From Gigantopelta aegis (taxonomy: Eukaryota > Mollusca > Gastropoda > Neomphalida > Peltospiridae), in contig NC_054713.1 in assembly GCF_016097555.1 (NCBI RefSeq), forward strand, positions 8,792,867-8,856,866: a stretch of 64,000 nucleotides of DNA. The letters run 5' to 3'. Position numbers and translations under genes: made by a program. The notes under the pieces are model-generated. The model ran no database searches. It was not told the DNA's origin and worked only from the letters and a program-made list of their open reading frames with translations. This document shows positions 32,379 through 43,244 of this stretch, piece by piece. The number at the start of each line of letters is the position of its first letter. The stretch's first letter is position 1.

Positions 32379-33400
32379 TAATGAATAAATGAAACAAGAA
32401 TGAAGAAAGAGTAAGAAAGAAATACAGAGAGACAGAAAGAAAGACCTATATTAATCGTCTTGCATTAGTACAGTCAGTAAAACATTTATTTGAACTTTCA
32501 GATATGATGGTGGCTTCCATCGTCATCCCTCTCGCCATCTTAACGCAGTATAAACTATTCCTGGGATCGTCCGTCGTCTGCAAGATTACCATGTTTCTCA
32601 AATACGTCACCGTAACCGCCAACCTGTACTGCATCGTCGCCATAGCAACGGACCGTCACCAAGTCATCATGAGCATCTTCAAGTCGAGACCGCAGAAATC
32701 GCGATCGGCTCTGTTCGTGTTCTTCGTCTGGATGTTTGCGGCTCTTTACAGTCTTCGGCCGGGCTTCACGTATGGCCTGACGCACCACGAGGACAAGGTC
32801 ATACGCCAGCACATGCACATGAACCACTCCCTGGACAGTGTGGAACACGAACACATGCGGAACGAGACGGACTTCTTGACGCACACGACGTGCGGGCTGG
32901 AATTCGAGCGGTTCCGCCACCTCTTCATCATCCTCGACTTCCTCATCATCTGTCTGCTCCCGCTCTTCATCATCAGCGTCCTGTACATCCGGGTGATCGC
33001 GTGGCTCGTGCGGCAGAGGAAGAGGAACTGCGCAGTCTCGAGGACGAAGAACCAGAACGTGAAACTCATCCAGATGGTCCTGGTGATTGTGGTCACCTAC
33101 ACCGTCTGCCAGCTGCCCTCACACGTCTTCCAGATGTACGTCTACTTCGGGCCCGGCGTCGACAACGACGCAGAGTTCATCTACGACGTCCTCACCATCT
33201 TCACCTACTTGAACAGCGTCCTCAACGTCTGCATCTACTCCCTGTTCGACACTAGGATTTACCGTTTCGTCAAGATGGCCTTCTGCTGTGATCGCACGGT
33301 CTCCGTTCAGGACATTGCCAGCATCTCACAGACTCCCACGTCACCGCGTAGTGGCCGCTCTGCTGCGAACGGAAGGACGCCTCCAAATTCTTACTTGTGA
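31787..33400 (+). CDS. Rhodopsin-like GPCR, copy 1
   Basis: Two exons, 31787-32012 and 32502-33400, give 374 residues. Start MSGDDENETG has an N-glycosylation site. TM1 is PFTIVYCIFILLIIIGNSMI with the conserved GN. TM2 carries Asp2.50 (SGDMMVASIVIPLAIL), whose codon is split by the intron. TM3 ends AIATDRH, a DRY variant. TM4 has the conserved Trp (FVFFVWMFAAL), ECL2 is long and His-rich with CGLE for the TM3 disulfide, TM6 has CQLP instead of CWxP, and TM7 has NSVLNVCIY in place of NPxxY. CC near the tail could be palmitoylated. It is a plasma-membrane receptor, probably for a peptide, but I cannot name the ligand. AATAAA follows the stop at once. An ATG further 5' would put an intron-like tract and the acceptor into the protein, so 31787 is chosen. 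Confidence 0.9.
32055..32400. repeat. SINE fragment and (GATA)n in GPCR copy 1 intron
   Basis: A minus-strand type A SINE tail (agcgacaccactggagtac) opens the intron; (gata)n follows at about 32275-32378. There is no 34-bp array here. Confidence 0.8.
32502..33400 (+). CDS. GPCR copy 1 exon 2 (TM2 to C-terminus)
   Basis: Acceptor gaactttcag, then G+AT completes Asp2.50. The exon runs to the stop TGA at 33398-33400. Third positions are C/G-rich compared with the AT-rich surroundings. Confidence 0.93.
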
Positions 33401-33675
33401 AAATAAAATATTTTTAGACTGGGAACCATAGTATAAAATGTGTTTAGGGCGCTTGCAGGAAGCGTAAAGGCTCATGTAGAACTGGTGTGGTTTGATTGTT
33501 CCGTCTGATGAGTCTGTAGCTTGCGTTTTGGGCATATACACCCATATACGATTATTTCATTGCGGCTGGCCGCATACGTTTTGCAGACGCATGTATCGCA
33601 CGCATCCGGTCTAAACGCTCTCAGTGAAACATGTATTTCGATTGTTTATAGCTGACTCGCTCGCTCCTGTGGCAT

Positions 33676-33827
33676 CCAGGGCCAATATTTTCGAAGCTAT
33701 CTTAGCCTACGAAATCGTAAAATCATCGTAAGCTATGACGTCACTATGGCGTGTGCTGTAGTGACGTCACAACCTACGACGGTTTTACGATTTCGTAACG
33801 CTAAGATGGCTTCGAAAATATGGGCCC
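33676..33827. mobile_element. Foldback MITE with CAGGGCC ends
   Basis: The left end cagggccaatattttcgaag pairs with the right end cttcgaaaatatgggccctg. Inner arms contain acgaaatcgtaaaa, and gacgtcac sites flank the loop. 152 bp. No clear target duplication. Confidence 0.8.
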
Positions 33828-34110
33828 TGTATCGTTTCGCGTCTTTCATTCTGGAATTATTTAATATTGTGACGTAGTATCGATGTTGAGAGGACCTAAT
33901 AGTTACGTTTGAGATATTGGCAGTTGGAGATAAACCAAACAGTTCTTGAAAATTGTTAATGTTTAAATTACCAAATGTTTGACATCCAGTAGCCCAGGTT
34001 TAATAATTCAATGTGTTCTAGTGGTGTCGGTAAACAAAACAAACGTTTTTGTTATAGTTTTGACTTTGACATATCCAATGTTCTGTGATTACATAGGTCG
34101 AGATAACTGT

Positions 34111-34114
<4 letters not shown>

Positions 34115-34147
<33 letters not shown>

Positions 34148-34205
34148 CGCGCGCGCGTGTGTGTGTGTTTGTGCGTGCGTGTTTGTGTGTATGAGTGCGT
34201 GTTTG
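34115..34205. repeat. (GT)n microsatellite
   Basis: gtgtgt with gcgcgc interruptions. Confidence 0.95.
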
Positions 34206-34295
34206 TAACCATATGTATTGTAAATACAGGATTGATTTGACAAAATGTGTTTCTTTGTTCTTTCGTATCAACTAATAAATGGAAGGAAGGAAGGG

Positions 34296-34720
34296 AGGTA
34301 ATGTTTTATTTAACGACGCACTCAACACATTTTATTTACGGTTATATGACGTCGGACATATGGCCCAATACATGGTTGCACTGTTCGCAGTTTATTTCAG
34401 GCAGAGATTAAACGCCCGCAGTAATCAACATGCTGATCTTCTCAGTTCCTGTGCACTACGACTGGTATATCAATGTCATGGTATGTGCTGCCATGTATGT
34501 ATGATAGTGCATATAAAAGATCGAACCACCTATGTGGATCCATTCAATTGTTGTTGTTTTGTGCTTCCTTGCCTGTGGGAAAATGCATGTAATAGATCCC
34601 TTGCTGCATTAGGAAACATGTAGCAGGTTTCCTCTGATGACTACCAATTACTTGCCATCCAATAACCGATGATTAATTAATCAATGTGCTCTAGAGGTGT
34701 CGTTAAAGAAAACAAACTTT
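34296..34720. mobile_element. Composite SINE remnants at the start of the duplicated flank
   Basis: A minus-strand B1 tail (34297-34365) is joined to plus-strand type A pieces ending tcgttaaagaaaacaaactt. From gttcgcagtttatttcaggc (34386) onward the segment matches 57405-58170, the paralogous flank. Confidence 0.7.
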
Positions 34721-34787
34721 ACCTCTTCTCATTCTCTGTATTTAAAAAATTGGTTTATGTTTTAAGTTGGACACGTAATGCCTTCGT

Positions 34788-37190
34788 TAGATAGGCATTT
34801 CTCGGGATGGTTGTAGTTAGATAGGCATTTCTCGGGATGGTTGTAGGTAGATAGGCATTTCTCGGGATGGTTGTAGTTAGATAGGCATTTCTCGGGATGG
34901 TTGTAGTTAGATAGGCATTTCTCGGGATGGTTGTAGTTAGATAGCCATTTCTCGGGATGGTTGTAGTTAGATAGGCATTTCTCTTGATGGTTGTAGTTAG
35001 ATAGGCATTTCTCGAGATAGTTGTAGTTAGGTAGCATTTCTGGGGATGGTTGCAGTTAGATAGGCATTTCTCGGGATGGTTGTAGTTAGATAGGCATTTT
35101 TCGGGATAGTTGTAGTTAGATAGGCATTTCTCGGGATGGTTGTAGTTAGATAGGCATTTCTCGGGTTGGTTGTAGTTGGTTGTTGTAGTTAGATAGGCAT
35201 GGTTGTTTTCGGGATGGATGGTTGTAGTTAGATAGGCATTTCTCGGGATGGTTGTAGTTAGATAGCCATTTCTCGGGATGGTTGTAGTTAGATAGGCATT
35301 TCTCGGGATGGTTGTAGTTAGGTAGGCCTTTCTGGGATGGTTGTAGTTAGATAGGCATTTCTCTGGATGGTTGTAGTTAGATAGGCATTTCTCGGGATGG
35401 TTTTAGTTAGATAGGCATTTCTCGGGATGGTTGTAGTTAGATAGGCATTTATGGGGATGGTTTATAGTTAGGTAGGCATTTCTCGGGATTATTTTAGTTA
35501 GATAGGCATTTCGCCGGATGGTTGTAGTTAGATATGCATTTCTCGGGATGGTTGTAGTTAGATAGGCATTTCTCGGGATGGTTGTTGTTAGATAGGCATT
35601 TTCCGGTATGGTTGTAATTAGATTGGCATTTCTCGGGATGGTTGTAGTTAGATAGGCATTTCTTGGGATGGTTGTAGTTAGATAGCCATTTCTCGGGATG
35701 GTTGTAGTTAGATAGGCATTTCTCGGGATGGTTGTAGTTAGTTATTTTTCGGTAGGCCTTTTTGGGATGGTTGTAGTTAGATAGGCATTTCTCTGGGATG
35801 GTTGTAGTTAGATAGGCATTTCTCTGGATGGTTGTAGGATGGCATTTTTTAGTTAGATAGGCATTTCTCGGGATGGTTGTAGTTAGATAGGCATTTATGG
35901 GGATGGTTTATAGTTAGGTAGGCATTTCTCGGGATTATTTTAGTTAGATAGGCATTTCGCCGGATGGTTGTAGTTAGATATGCATTTCTCGGGATGGTTG
36001 TAGTTAGATAGGCATTTCTCGGGATGGTTGGGATAGGCATTTTCCGGTATGGTTGTAATTAGATTGGGCTTTTCTTGGGATGTTGTAGTTAGATAGGCAT
36101 TTCTCGGGATGGTTGTAGTTGATAGGCATTTTAGATTGGCATTTCTCGGGATGGTTGTAGTTAGATAGGCATTTCTCGGGATGGTTGTAGTTAGATAGGC
36201 ATTTCTTGGGATGGTTGTAGTTAGATAGGCATTTCTCGGGATGGTTGTAGTTAGATAGGCATTTCTCGGGATGGTTGTAGTTAGATAGGCATTTCTCGGG
36301 ATTAGATTAGCCATTTTGTAGATAGCATTTCTCGGGATATAGGCATTTCTCGGGATGGTTGTAGTTAGATAGGCATTTCTCGGGATGGTTGTAGTTAGAT
36401 AGGCATTTCTCGGGATGGTGTAGTAGATAGCATTTTAGCCATTTCTCGGGGTGGTTGTAGTTATATAGGCATTTCTCGGGATGGTTGTAGTTAGATAGGC
36501 ATTTCTCGGGATGGTTGTAGTTAGATAGGCATTTCTCGGGATGGTTGTAGTTAGATAGGCATTTCTCGGGATGGTTGTAGTTAGATATCCATTTTTCGGG
36601 ATGGTTGTAGTTAGATAGGCATTTCTCGGGATGGTTGAAGTTAGATAGGCATTTCTCGGGATGGTTGTAGTTAGATAGGCATTTCTCGGGATGGTTGTAG
36701 TTAGATAGGCATTTCTCGGGATGGTTGTAGTTAGCCAGTTTAGATAGGCATTTCTCGGGATGGTTGTAGTTAGATAGGCATTTCTCGGGATGGTTGTAGT
36801 TAGATAGGCATTTCTCGGGATGGTTGTAGTTAGCCATTTCTCGGGGTGGTTGTAGTTATATAGGCATTTCTCGGGATGGTTGTAGTTAGATAGGCATTTC
36901 TCGGGATGGTTGTAGTTAGATAGGCATTTCTCGGGATGGTTGTAGTTAGATAGGCATTTCTCGGGATGGTTGTAGTTAGATATCCATTTTTCGGGATGGT
37001 TGTAGTTAGATAGGCATTTCTCGGGATGGTTGAAGTTAGATAGGCATTTCTCGGGATGGTTGTAGTTAGATAGGCATTTCTTGGGATGTTTGTAGTTAGA
37101 TAGGCATTTCTCGGGATGGTTGTAGTTATATAGGCATTTCTCGGGATGGTTGTAGTTAGATAGGCATTTCTCGGGATGGTTTTAGTGTAC
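34788..37190 (-). repeat. 30-bp minisatellite, about 80 copies
   Basis: The unit contains ataggcatttctcgggatgg and ttgtagttag. Being 30 bp it keeps frame, so the minus strand shows open decapeptide repeats (NYNHPEKCLS). Copies vary by substitutions and partial units, with blocks repeated at longer range (about 36430-36730 and 36835-37130). No start context or domain supports a real protein. Confidence 0.97.
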
Positions 37191-37284
37191 CTTCTAAATA
37201 GTTTAGGTGAGTTGCATCCCCTGCCTAGAACCATTATGCACCGGTCTTAAATATGGATATAATAAGTGGTTAATAAAAAAATAA

Positions 37285-37560
37285 CCGGCTTCGGTGGTGT
37301 CTTGGTTAAGCCATCGGACAATAAGGCTGGTAGGTGCAGGGTTCGCAGCCCGCTACCAGCTCCCACCCGGAGCGAGTTTTAACGACTCAATGGGTAGGTG
37401 TAAGACCACTACACCGTCTTCTCTCTCACTAACAATTCACAACTAACTCACTAACATAGACAGACAGCCCAGATAGCTGACGTGTATGCCCAGGACAGCG
37501 TGCTTGAACCTTAATTGGAAATAAGCACGAAAATATGTTGAAATAAAATGAAATGAAAAA
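37285..37560 (+). mobile_element. Type C SINE with empty site in the paralogous flank
   Basis: Full length, flanked by aaaaataac on both sides. The paralogous segment at about 58963 reads ttaattaaaaataacagcat with no SINE. Confidence 0.9.
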
Positions 37561-37721
37561 TAACAGCAAAACATTTTCTCTTTCCGACTTTTATTCCATC
37601 ATCTCTCTAGTTTAAGAAATATGGTGTTACCAAACAATACTACATTTTTAGAGGTTCTCTCTGTAAGATAAAACTTGACTCGCCTATCTATGGCAACTTA
37701 AGTTATACGTAATCGTTTATG

Positions 37722-38152
37722 TAATACTAACGCTTACGGTTGTACTACAGAAAATAAAATTCCATAGTCGACCACGTTAACGTTTGTGTTTAAAAACACT
37801 ATATGCAATATATCAACCAAACTATGACCCACAAATATCAGTACTACAAACCCTACACTTGAGTACTTGTTTTCACAGGTACCCCATACATGTTTGAAGC
37901 ACAAGGCTACTTGACACAGCGGTACAAGATGAAATAAAACTGCATACTTGTTTTGACCAGATGACTCTTTTTTTTTTCTTTTTTTACAACCAACACTTTT
38001 ACATGTATCACCAATCACAAGACTTGTGGTGTTCACTTCTCTATCAAAATTTCGCTGCACCTCGAACTTTGACCCAGCCGGAAGTTATATGATTTAGTAC
38101 TACCTGAAGGGCGGGGAAAACGTTATTACATGGCGCACATATGTATGAAAGC
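37722..38152. other. Segment without counterpart in the paralogous flank
   Basis: About 430 bp present here but absent at about 59580 in the duplicate. A 108-residue minus-strand ORF (37734-38060) has no recognisable domain. It could be an insertion here or a deletion there. Confidence 0.5.
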
Positions 38153-38204
38153 TTATCTACGAATGTCAAAAATAGCTTTAAGCTTTTACTGCCCACCAAT
38201 ATGG

Positions 38205-38512
38205 GTGGGATGTAGTCCAGTGGTATAGCGCTCACGTGATGCGCGGTCGGTCTAGGATCGATCTTCGTCGGTGGGCCCATTGGGCAATTTCACGTTCCAG
38301 CCAGTGCAGCACAACAGGTATAACAAAGGTTGTGGTATGTGCTGTCCTGTCTTTGGGAAAGTGCATATCAAAGAACCCATGCTACCAATAAAAAAAAATG
38401 TGGCGGCTTTCTTCTCTAAGACTATATATCAAAATTATAAAATGTTTGATATCCGATAATTAATGAATCAATGTGCTCTAGTGGTGTTGTTAAAGAAAAC
38501 AAACTTTAATTC
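38205..38512 (+). mobile_element. Type A SINE shared with the paralogous flank
   Basis: gggatgtagtccagtggtat to gtggtgttgttaaagaaaac. The same insertion is at 59632-59942, so it is older than the segmental duplication. Confidence 0.85.
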
Positions 38513-38774
38513 TGTACTGTCCAGCGTGTCCAGACTCAACGGGTAGGTGCAAGGACACTAGTCCCGACTTTATTCTCTCACAGTAACCACAAATAACTGA
38601 CTACTAAAACTGAACGATAAACGCCCTGTCCTTTTTTAAAGTCATATCTTTGCACACGGCAGAGTCAAAAGGGTGTCTCGAGATGTCGAGAGTCTTCTAC
38701 TGACTCACTGGCAGGTGCTTCGTGTATTAGGGAACTACTTTTCAGTGGTCCATTCCACGAAGCGATCTTTGCCC

Positions 38775-39135
38775 TAAAGGAACATTCCTGAGTTTTCTGC
38801 AATGTTTAAGATGTTATCGACTAACAGAGACTTTTTAACGATTGTAATTACATATCAAATATATTTTTCTGCAAAAATATATTAGTGGATGTATAGTAAA
38901 TGTGTTTCTGATCGTTCTAATATCTGTACTAGGTTAAATTTCATTTTATTTCCTAAAAAACAAACATTTGAAGACAAAATCCAGTTTGGGCTTCTTACAA
39001 ATATTAAGACGACCAGAAACACATTGAATATACATACGCTGATATTCTAAACAAGAAAATATATTTAATATGTAAGTTGAATCGTTGAAATATTTTTTTA
39101 GACGGAAACATCTTACAATGCAGCAAACTCAAATT
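38775..39135. mobile_element. TTAA MITE, second copy
   Basis: Left end aggaacattcctgagttttc, right end cttacaatgcagcaaactca, with the same foldback structure as 10442-10807; the extreme ends have decayed. Confidence 0.75.
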
Positions 39136-39483
39136 TTGCGCTGAACTAGGGCAGTCATAGATGCTACCCGTTATCTCTGAAATGAGCAGCTTCACTCCTA
39201 ATGCTTTTTTTGTATTCACTTTAAGAGTGAGGGGTGGTAGTATTTATATCTGTGGTGTTTATGTCGATTGATACACTTTAGGTAGGAGTTTTAGCCACAT
39301 ATATTACTATTGTCGGCTATGGGATTTGATTTGGTAGTATACACCCATTAGCTTTTGGCGAAACTTAAACGGTTCCCAAGACAGCAAGCTGGGACACGAA
39401 TCGTACAATTCCTTCCAATAAGATTAAATGATCCGTACAAATGCATAGACGTTACGCACAATGTTCGTTCTTACACAATAATA

Positions 39484-40965
39484 TGTGAATGAATGAATGA
39501 ATGAATGAATGAATGAATGTTTAACGACACCCCAGCACGAAAAATACATCGGCTATTGGGTGTCAAACTATGGTAAATGGAACATTTGATGATCAACATC
39601 AATATAAAAATTCAACAATTAAACTAACACACAGTGTAAAGAACTGTGCAAAAATATAAATATCACAGATAGATACTGACTGTCACGTACTAGCAACTAT
39701 GAAGAACAACATAATTCAGGATATAAACAATAATTTTAATTTACTATAATCTCATAAATATTCACAAATATAACACACCATACCCTTTCATACCACCCAT
39801 CGATTTCATATTTAACACAATCATTCATTCCCGCATACCATTCACACCAAATTCACAACAATAGTTTACAATATTATGTCGTCACATAATATTGCATAAT
39901 AGTCCACCAACAAACTATCAATGAATCACACAAGTTGCAAAGTCATGTTATTACACAAGTAACCAGTTCTCTGTCCACGGAGCACATAGTATCTACTTAG
40001 ATACACCAAACACCGAATTCACCACCTCTCTCAGTTCTCCATCCAGTTTTCCATTGCATCATCTCTTACGAACTAAGAGACCCCTCAACATCACGAAAGA
40101 CAGCCCTGACTCCGTGACGCACCTCTTGTTATAACTTCCACCGCACCTGGGGCACATATCACGTAGCATAAAAACTACAACAAAAGATTATTGAAATCAC
40201 TACACTGTACCACATCCATATTTAACCACATACCCAGTACTAGTTCACATACATACATACATGTATTACACGCTCATAAACTAGTTCAGTTATTAATACA
40301 TTCAATTAATAATCCATTCCTTTCTTCGTTTACACAAACTCATAATATGCATACAATGTTTAAATACATAAAGATCCACAAACCAACATTTATCTCATAT
40401 CACATATTTTACAAGCTTTAACATTTAAGCTTAATGTAAAACATATACACATGATTCTACTCACGCTCTTATACCAGCTTTTAATGTACACCCACATATC
40501 TCGTTCCAATATATTTTTCCAAACGTCTCTACCAAAGAATGTGTTACCAGTGACCAGTACACTACACCACACTGCTTTTATTCACCAAAACTACTCACAC
40601 CCAAGCTCCCAAAGCATGCACCACACAGTATTTCATACCCACACTCTACAGTCATTCTCAACAACTACAAGCCAAGCTACAGCTCTATTGTTCTATTGCA
40701 TTAATAGTAACGCACAAGGCTGTCAATAATTATACACCAAGCTATTTCTGACTTCTAATGCTACATTGCCTCAGCTACACAAAACATACTGACAAAGTGA
40801 ACAGTGACAATGTAGCTCAATACAAAAAATAATAATAATAATTTACAAAATACATTTGACTTGTGACACTGACTTTTACTCAAAATTTAAATTTGTGCTG
40901 TATTGGCCATTGTCAAAGAGAATGTTACACCCCTGCACCACGGTGAGGTTACAGCACGCGCAGGG
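39484..40965 (-). mobile_element. LINE-tailed retroposon interrupted by a solo LTR
   Basis: On the minus strand the element has a 5' part ctgtaacctcaccgtggtgc, a middle with gaatgttacac complement and the tail ccaatagccgatg...gtgctggggtgtcgttaaac plus (attc)n. The same element, uninterrupted, is at 48317-48565. An LTR-like insertion occupies 39681-40868. Confidence 0.75.
39681..40868. mobile_element. Solo LTR (fossil)
   Basis: 1188 bp beginning tgtcacgtac and ending cttgtgaca, i.e. TG...CA with short inverted ends, flanked by the 5-bp duplication ctgac (39676-39680 and 40869-40873). The uninterrupted relative at 48317-48565 shows a single ctgac. No internal genes are present. Intact target duplication suggests a moderate age. 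LTR family not assignable by eye. Confidence 0.8.
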
Positions 40966-41171
40966 GAAATAATATGTACGTCCCATTACCTTAAATCTCC
41001 TGTAATAAGCATAATTCGGAACGTACATTTATGTTTTATGCCTCAAATTAATTCCAGAACATTTGCCTATATGGATTTATAGCTATATAATATGAATTAT
41101 CCCACATTAATTATTTACACGAGACAAAAAACATTGCAAAACGTCGAAAACGCTATGTAGACGGGTAACAT

Positions 41172-41508
41172 TTGCAAAAGAAAGAAAGAAATGTTTTATT
41201 TAACGACGCACTCAACACATTGTATTTACGGTTATATGGCGTCATACATATGATTAAGAACCACACAGATATTGAGAGAGGAAACTCGCTGTCGCCACTT
41301 CATGGTCTACTCTTTTCGATTAGCAGCAAGGGATATTTTATATGCACCATCCCACAGACAGGGTAGTGCATACCACGGCCTTTGATATACCAGTTGTGGT
41401 GCACTGGCTGGAATGAGAAATCGCCCAGTGGGCCCACCGTTGGGGATCGATCCCAGACCGACCGCGCATCGAGCGAGCGCTTTACCATTGGGCTACGTCC
41501 CGCCCCCA
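41172..41508 (-). mobile_element. Type B1 SINE
   Basis: Minus strand, near full length, with imperfect direct repeats around catttg(c/g)aaaa. 41510-42440 holds no gene I can support. Confidence 0.88.
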
Positions 41509-42175
41509 TTTGGAAAACACGTTTTATACAAAAGCGCCGAAATTTCTCTCATGAACGTGGGAAAATGCTCGAAAATGTGCCCACAATATCACCTGAAAAT
41601 GACGTAACTGAAGTAACTGCAATTATGGAAGTAAAAGATGTTTAGACAGAAATGTAGACGCCTGTAAAATGTGTCAACATTTGAGGAGGGTGAGTCTGCA
41701 TTATTGTAAGCAAAATTACTGTTTTAGCATTTCTTCCTAAATAAAGTCATATTTGACATATTGTTTGCGCAAAATAATTGTATGAAAAATGAAACTGCTT
41801 TAACATTGCTATGTTTCGAAAAATTTGCTTATGCTTGTGTCCAATAAAATGTCACAAAATCGAAAAAATATGCAGTTTATCGTAGATGTGCATATCGTAT
41901 GGTCAAATATTTAATATTTAATGTTTGATTTGTCATATCTATCTCTTTATTCTACATATTATTTTTCATAAAATTAAAAAAGTATAACATGCTCATATAT
42001 AAATGGATTTTAAAATAACATAGCAAATTACCTATGTCCAGGGAAATGTCACAAAATGAATATATAGTGTGGTCAAATTTGGGCGATATTGTGACACGTT
42101 GACCCAAAATACAAAATTTGGCACAGTTGTACCTTTACCTTGGGATCATATAATTGTTTTGAGGAGCTACGCCAT

Positions 42176-42215
42176 TTTAGAGGTCACGGTCAAGGTCAGG
42201 TCAAGGTCAAAAGTC
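42176..42215 (+). promoter_or_regulatory. Cluster of AGGTCA half-sites
   Basis: ggtcaaggtcaggtcaaggtc carries two TCAAGGTCA motifs and further AGGTCA half-sites, as bound by ERR/FTZ-F1-type nuclear receptors. About 0.8 kb upstream of GPCR copy 2. It may be only a repeat. Confidence 0.3.
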
Positions 42216-42439
42216 AGACCTGTCAAATACGGGCCTGTGAAATATGATGAAAATGGTGTCATAACCAACTAAACTGGATAAACTTGTAAATATGTTCAGG
42301 TTTTATTAATATTATTACAAGTGTTTCGAATGAGGATATAAGATAAGACAGTTATTATTTGTTAATAACAGTTACAGGAAGTATTACTAATTAAAATAAT
42401 TTAAAAAACAACAAAAAAACAAACAAGAACAACCCACAC

Positions 42440-42640
42440 ATATTAAAATAGTGATTAAAGGGTATTTCTTAGACATTACTATCTAAGAAAGAGGGAGAGT
42501 GTCGATAATGTGTTTAGGTTGATAAATTATGTTATTTGCATTGCGAGGTGCATTACAATGACGTGACGTCATTGCTTAATCAACTGATTGGGAATGACGT
42601 CAACGATATTTCACAGTTGTAAGAAATTATATAGGTTTTT
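42440..42640 (+). repeat. Interspersed repeat with TGACGTCA palindrome
   Basis: Inverse of about 56255-56400: shared gcgaggtgcattacaatgac, gacgtcattg and cattcctaatc-type blocks. Probably a non-autonomous element. Confidence 0.6.
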
Positions 42641-42751
42641 AATTTGAAGTCACTATATATTTTACAGTTAAAGAACTAAATATTTGGATTCATCAGCGTG
42701 TTGTGTAATTGGTATTTTATGTGCACGGTTTTTTTTTTTTTTTTTTTTTAG

Positions 42752-42900
42752 GTTCACTACAAGGCCACTACACCGACTACTCTCTCACTAACCACTAACC
42801 CACTGTTCTAGACAGACAACCCAGATTGCTGAAGTGACAGCGTCCTTGAACGTTAATTTGATATAAGCACAAAAGATATGTTCAAATGAAATGAATGAAC
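42752..42900 (+). mobile_element. Truncated type C SINE upstream of GPCR copy 2
   Basis: Same truncation zone and same distance to the exon as 31530-31680, so it is a shared ancestral insertion. Confidence 0.75.
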
Positions 42901-43012
42901 AATTTATAAAATGTTTAATCAATAGGTATCAAAATCACTAAAACATGTTTTATCAATTGTATTTATTTGTCTTTCACCAGCCGACTTTGCATTTGTAAAA
43001 CACCGCCAGCCA

Positions 43013-43244
43013 ATGTCCGTGCACGATGAAAACGAAACTGGTTTCGGTGTACACCTGAACCAGAAAATCAACCTTGAAATCGATTACGACCATGTAGACA
43101 ACGACAACATCCCCTTCACCATCGTCTACTGCATTTTCATCCTGCTCATCATCGTCGGCAACAGCATGATTCTCATTGTGATCATCTGGAGGAGAGAACT
43201 GAGGACTCCCAGAAACGTGTACATCGTGTCCCTCATCACATCAG
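43013..43244 (+). CDS. GPCR copy 2 exon 1
   Basis: Ends VYIVSLITSG at CATCAG with donor gtaaat. The final part of this exon plus the donor is the founder unit of the adjoining array. Confidence 0.85.

Noticed and set aside
32555-33255. ORFs overlapping the GPCR on the minus strand and in frame +2
   Set aside because: Shadows of GC-rich third positions in the real exon; the same shadows appear in copy 2.
34788-37190. CRISPR-like or protein-coding repeat array
   Set aside because: Units are head to tail without unique spacers, and the minus-strand decapeptide frame is forced by the 30-bp period. No start context or domain.
37734-38060. 108-residue minus-strand ORF as a gene
   Set aside because: No recognisable domain, no splice or start evidence, and absent from the paralogous flank.
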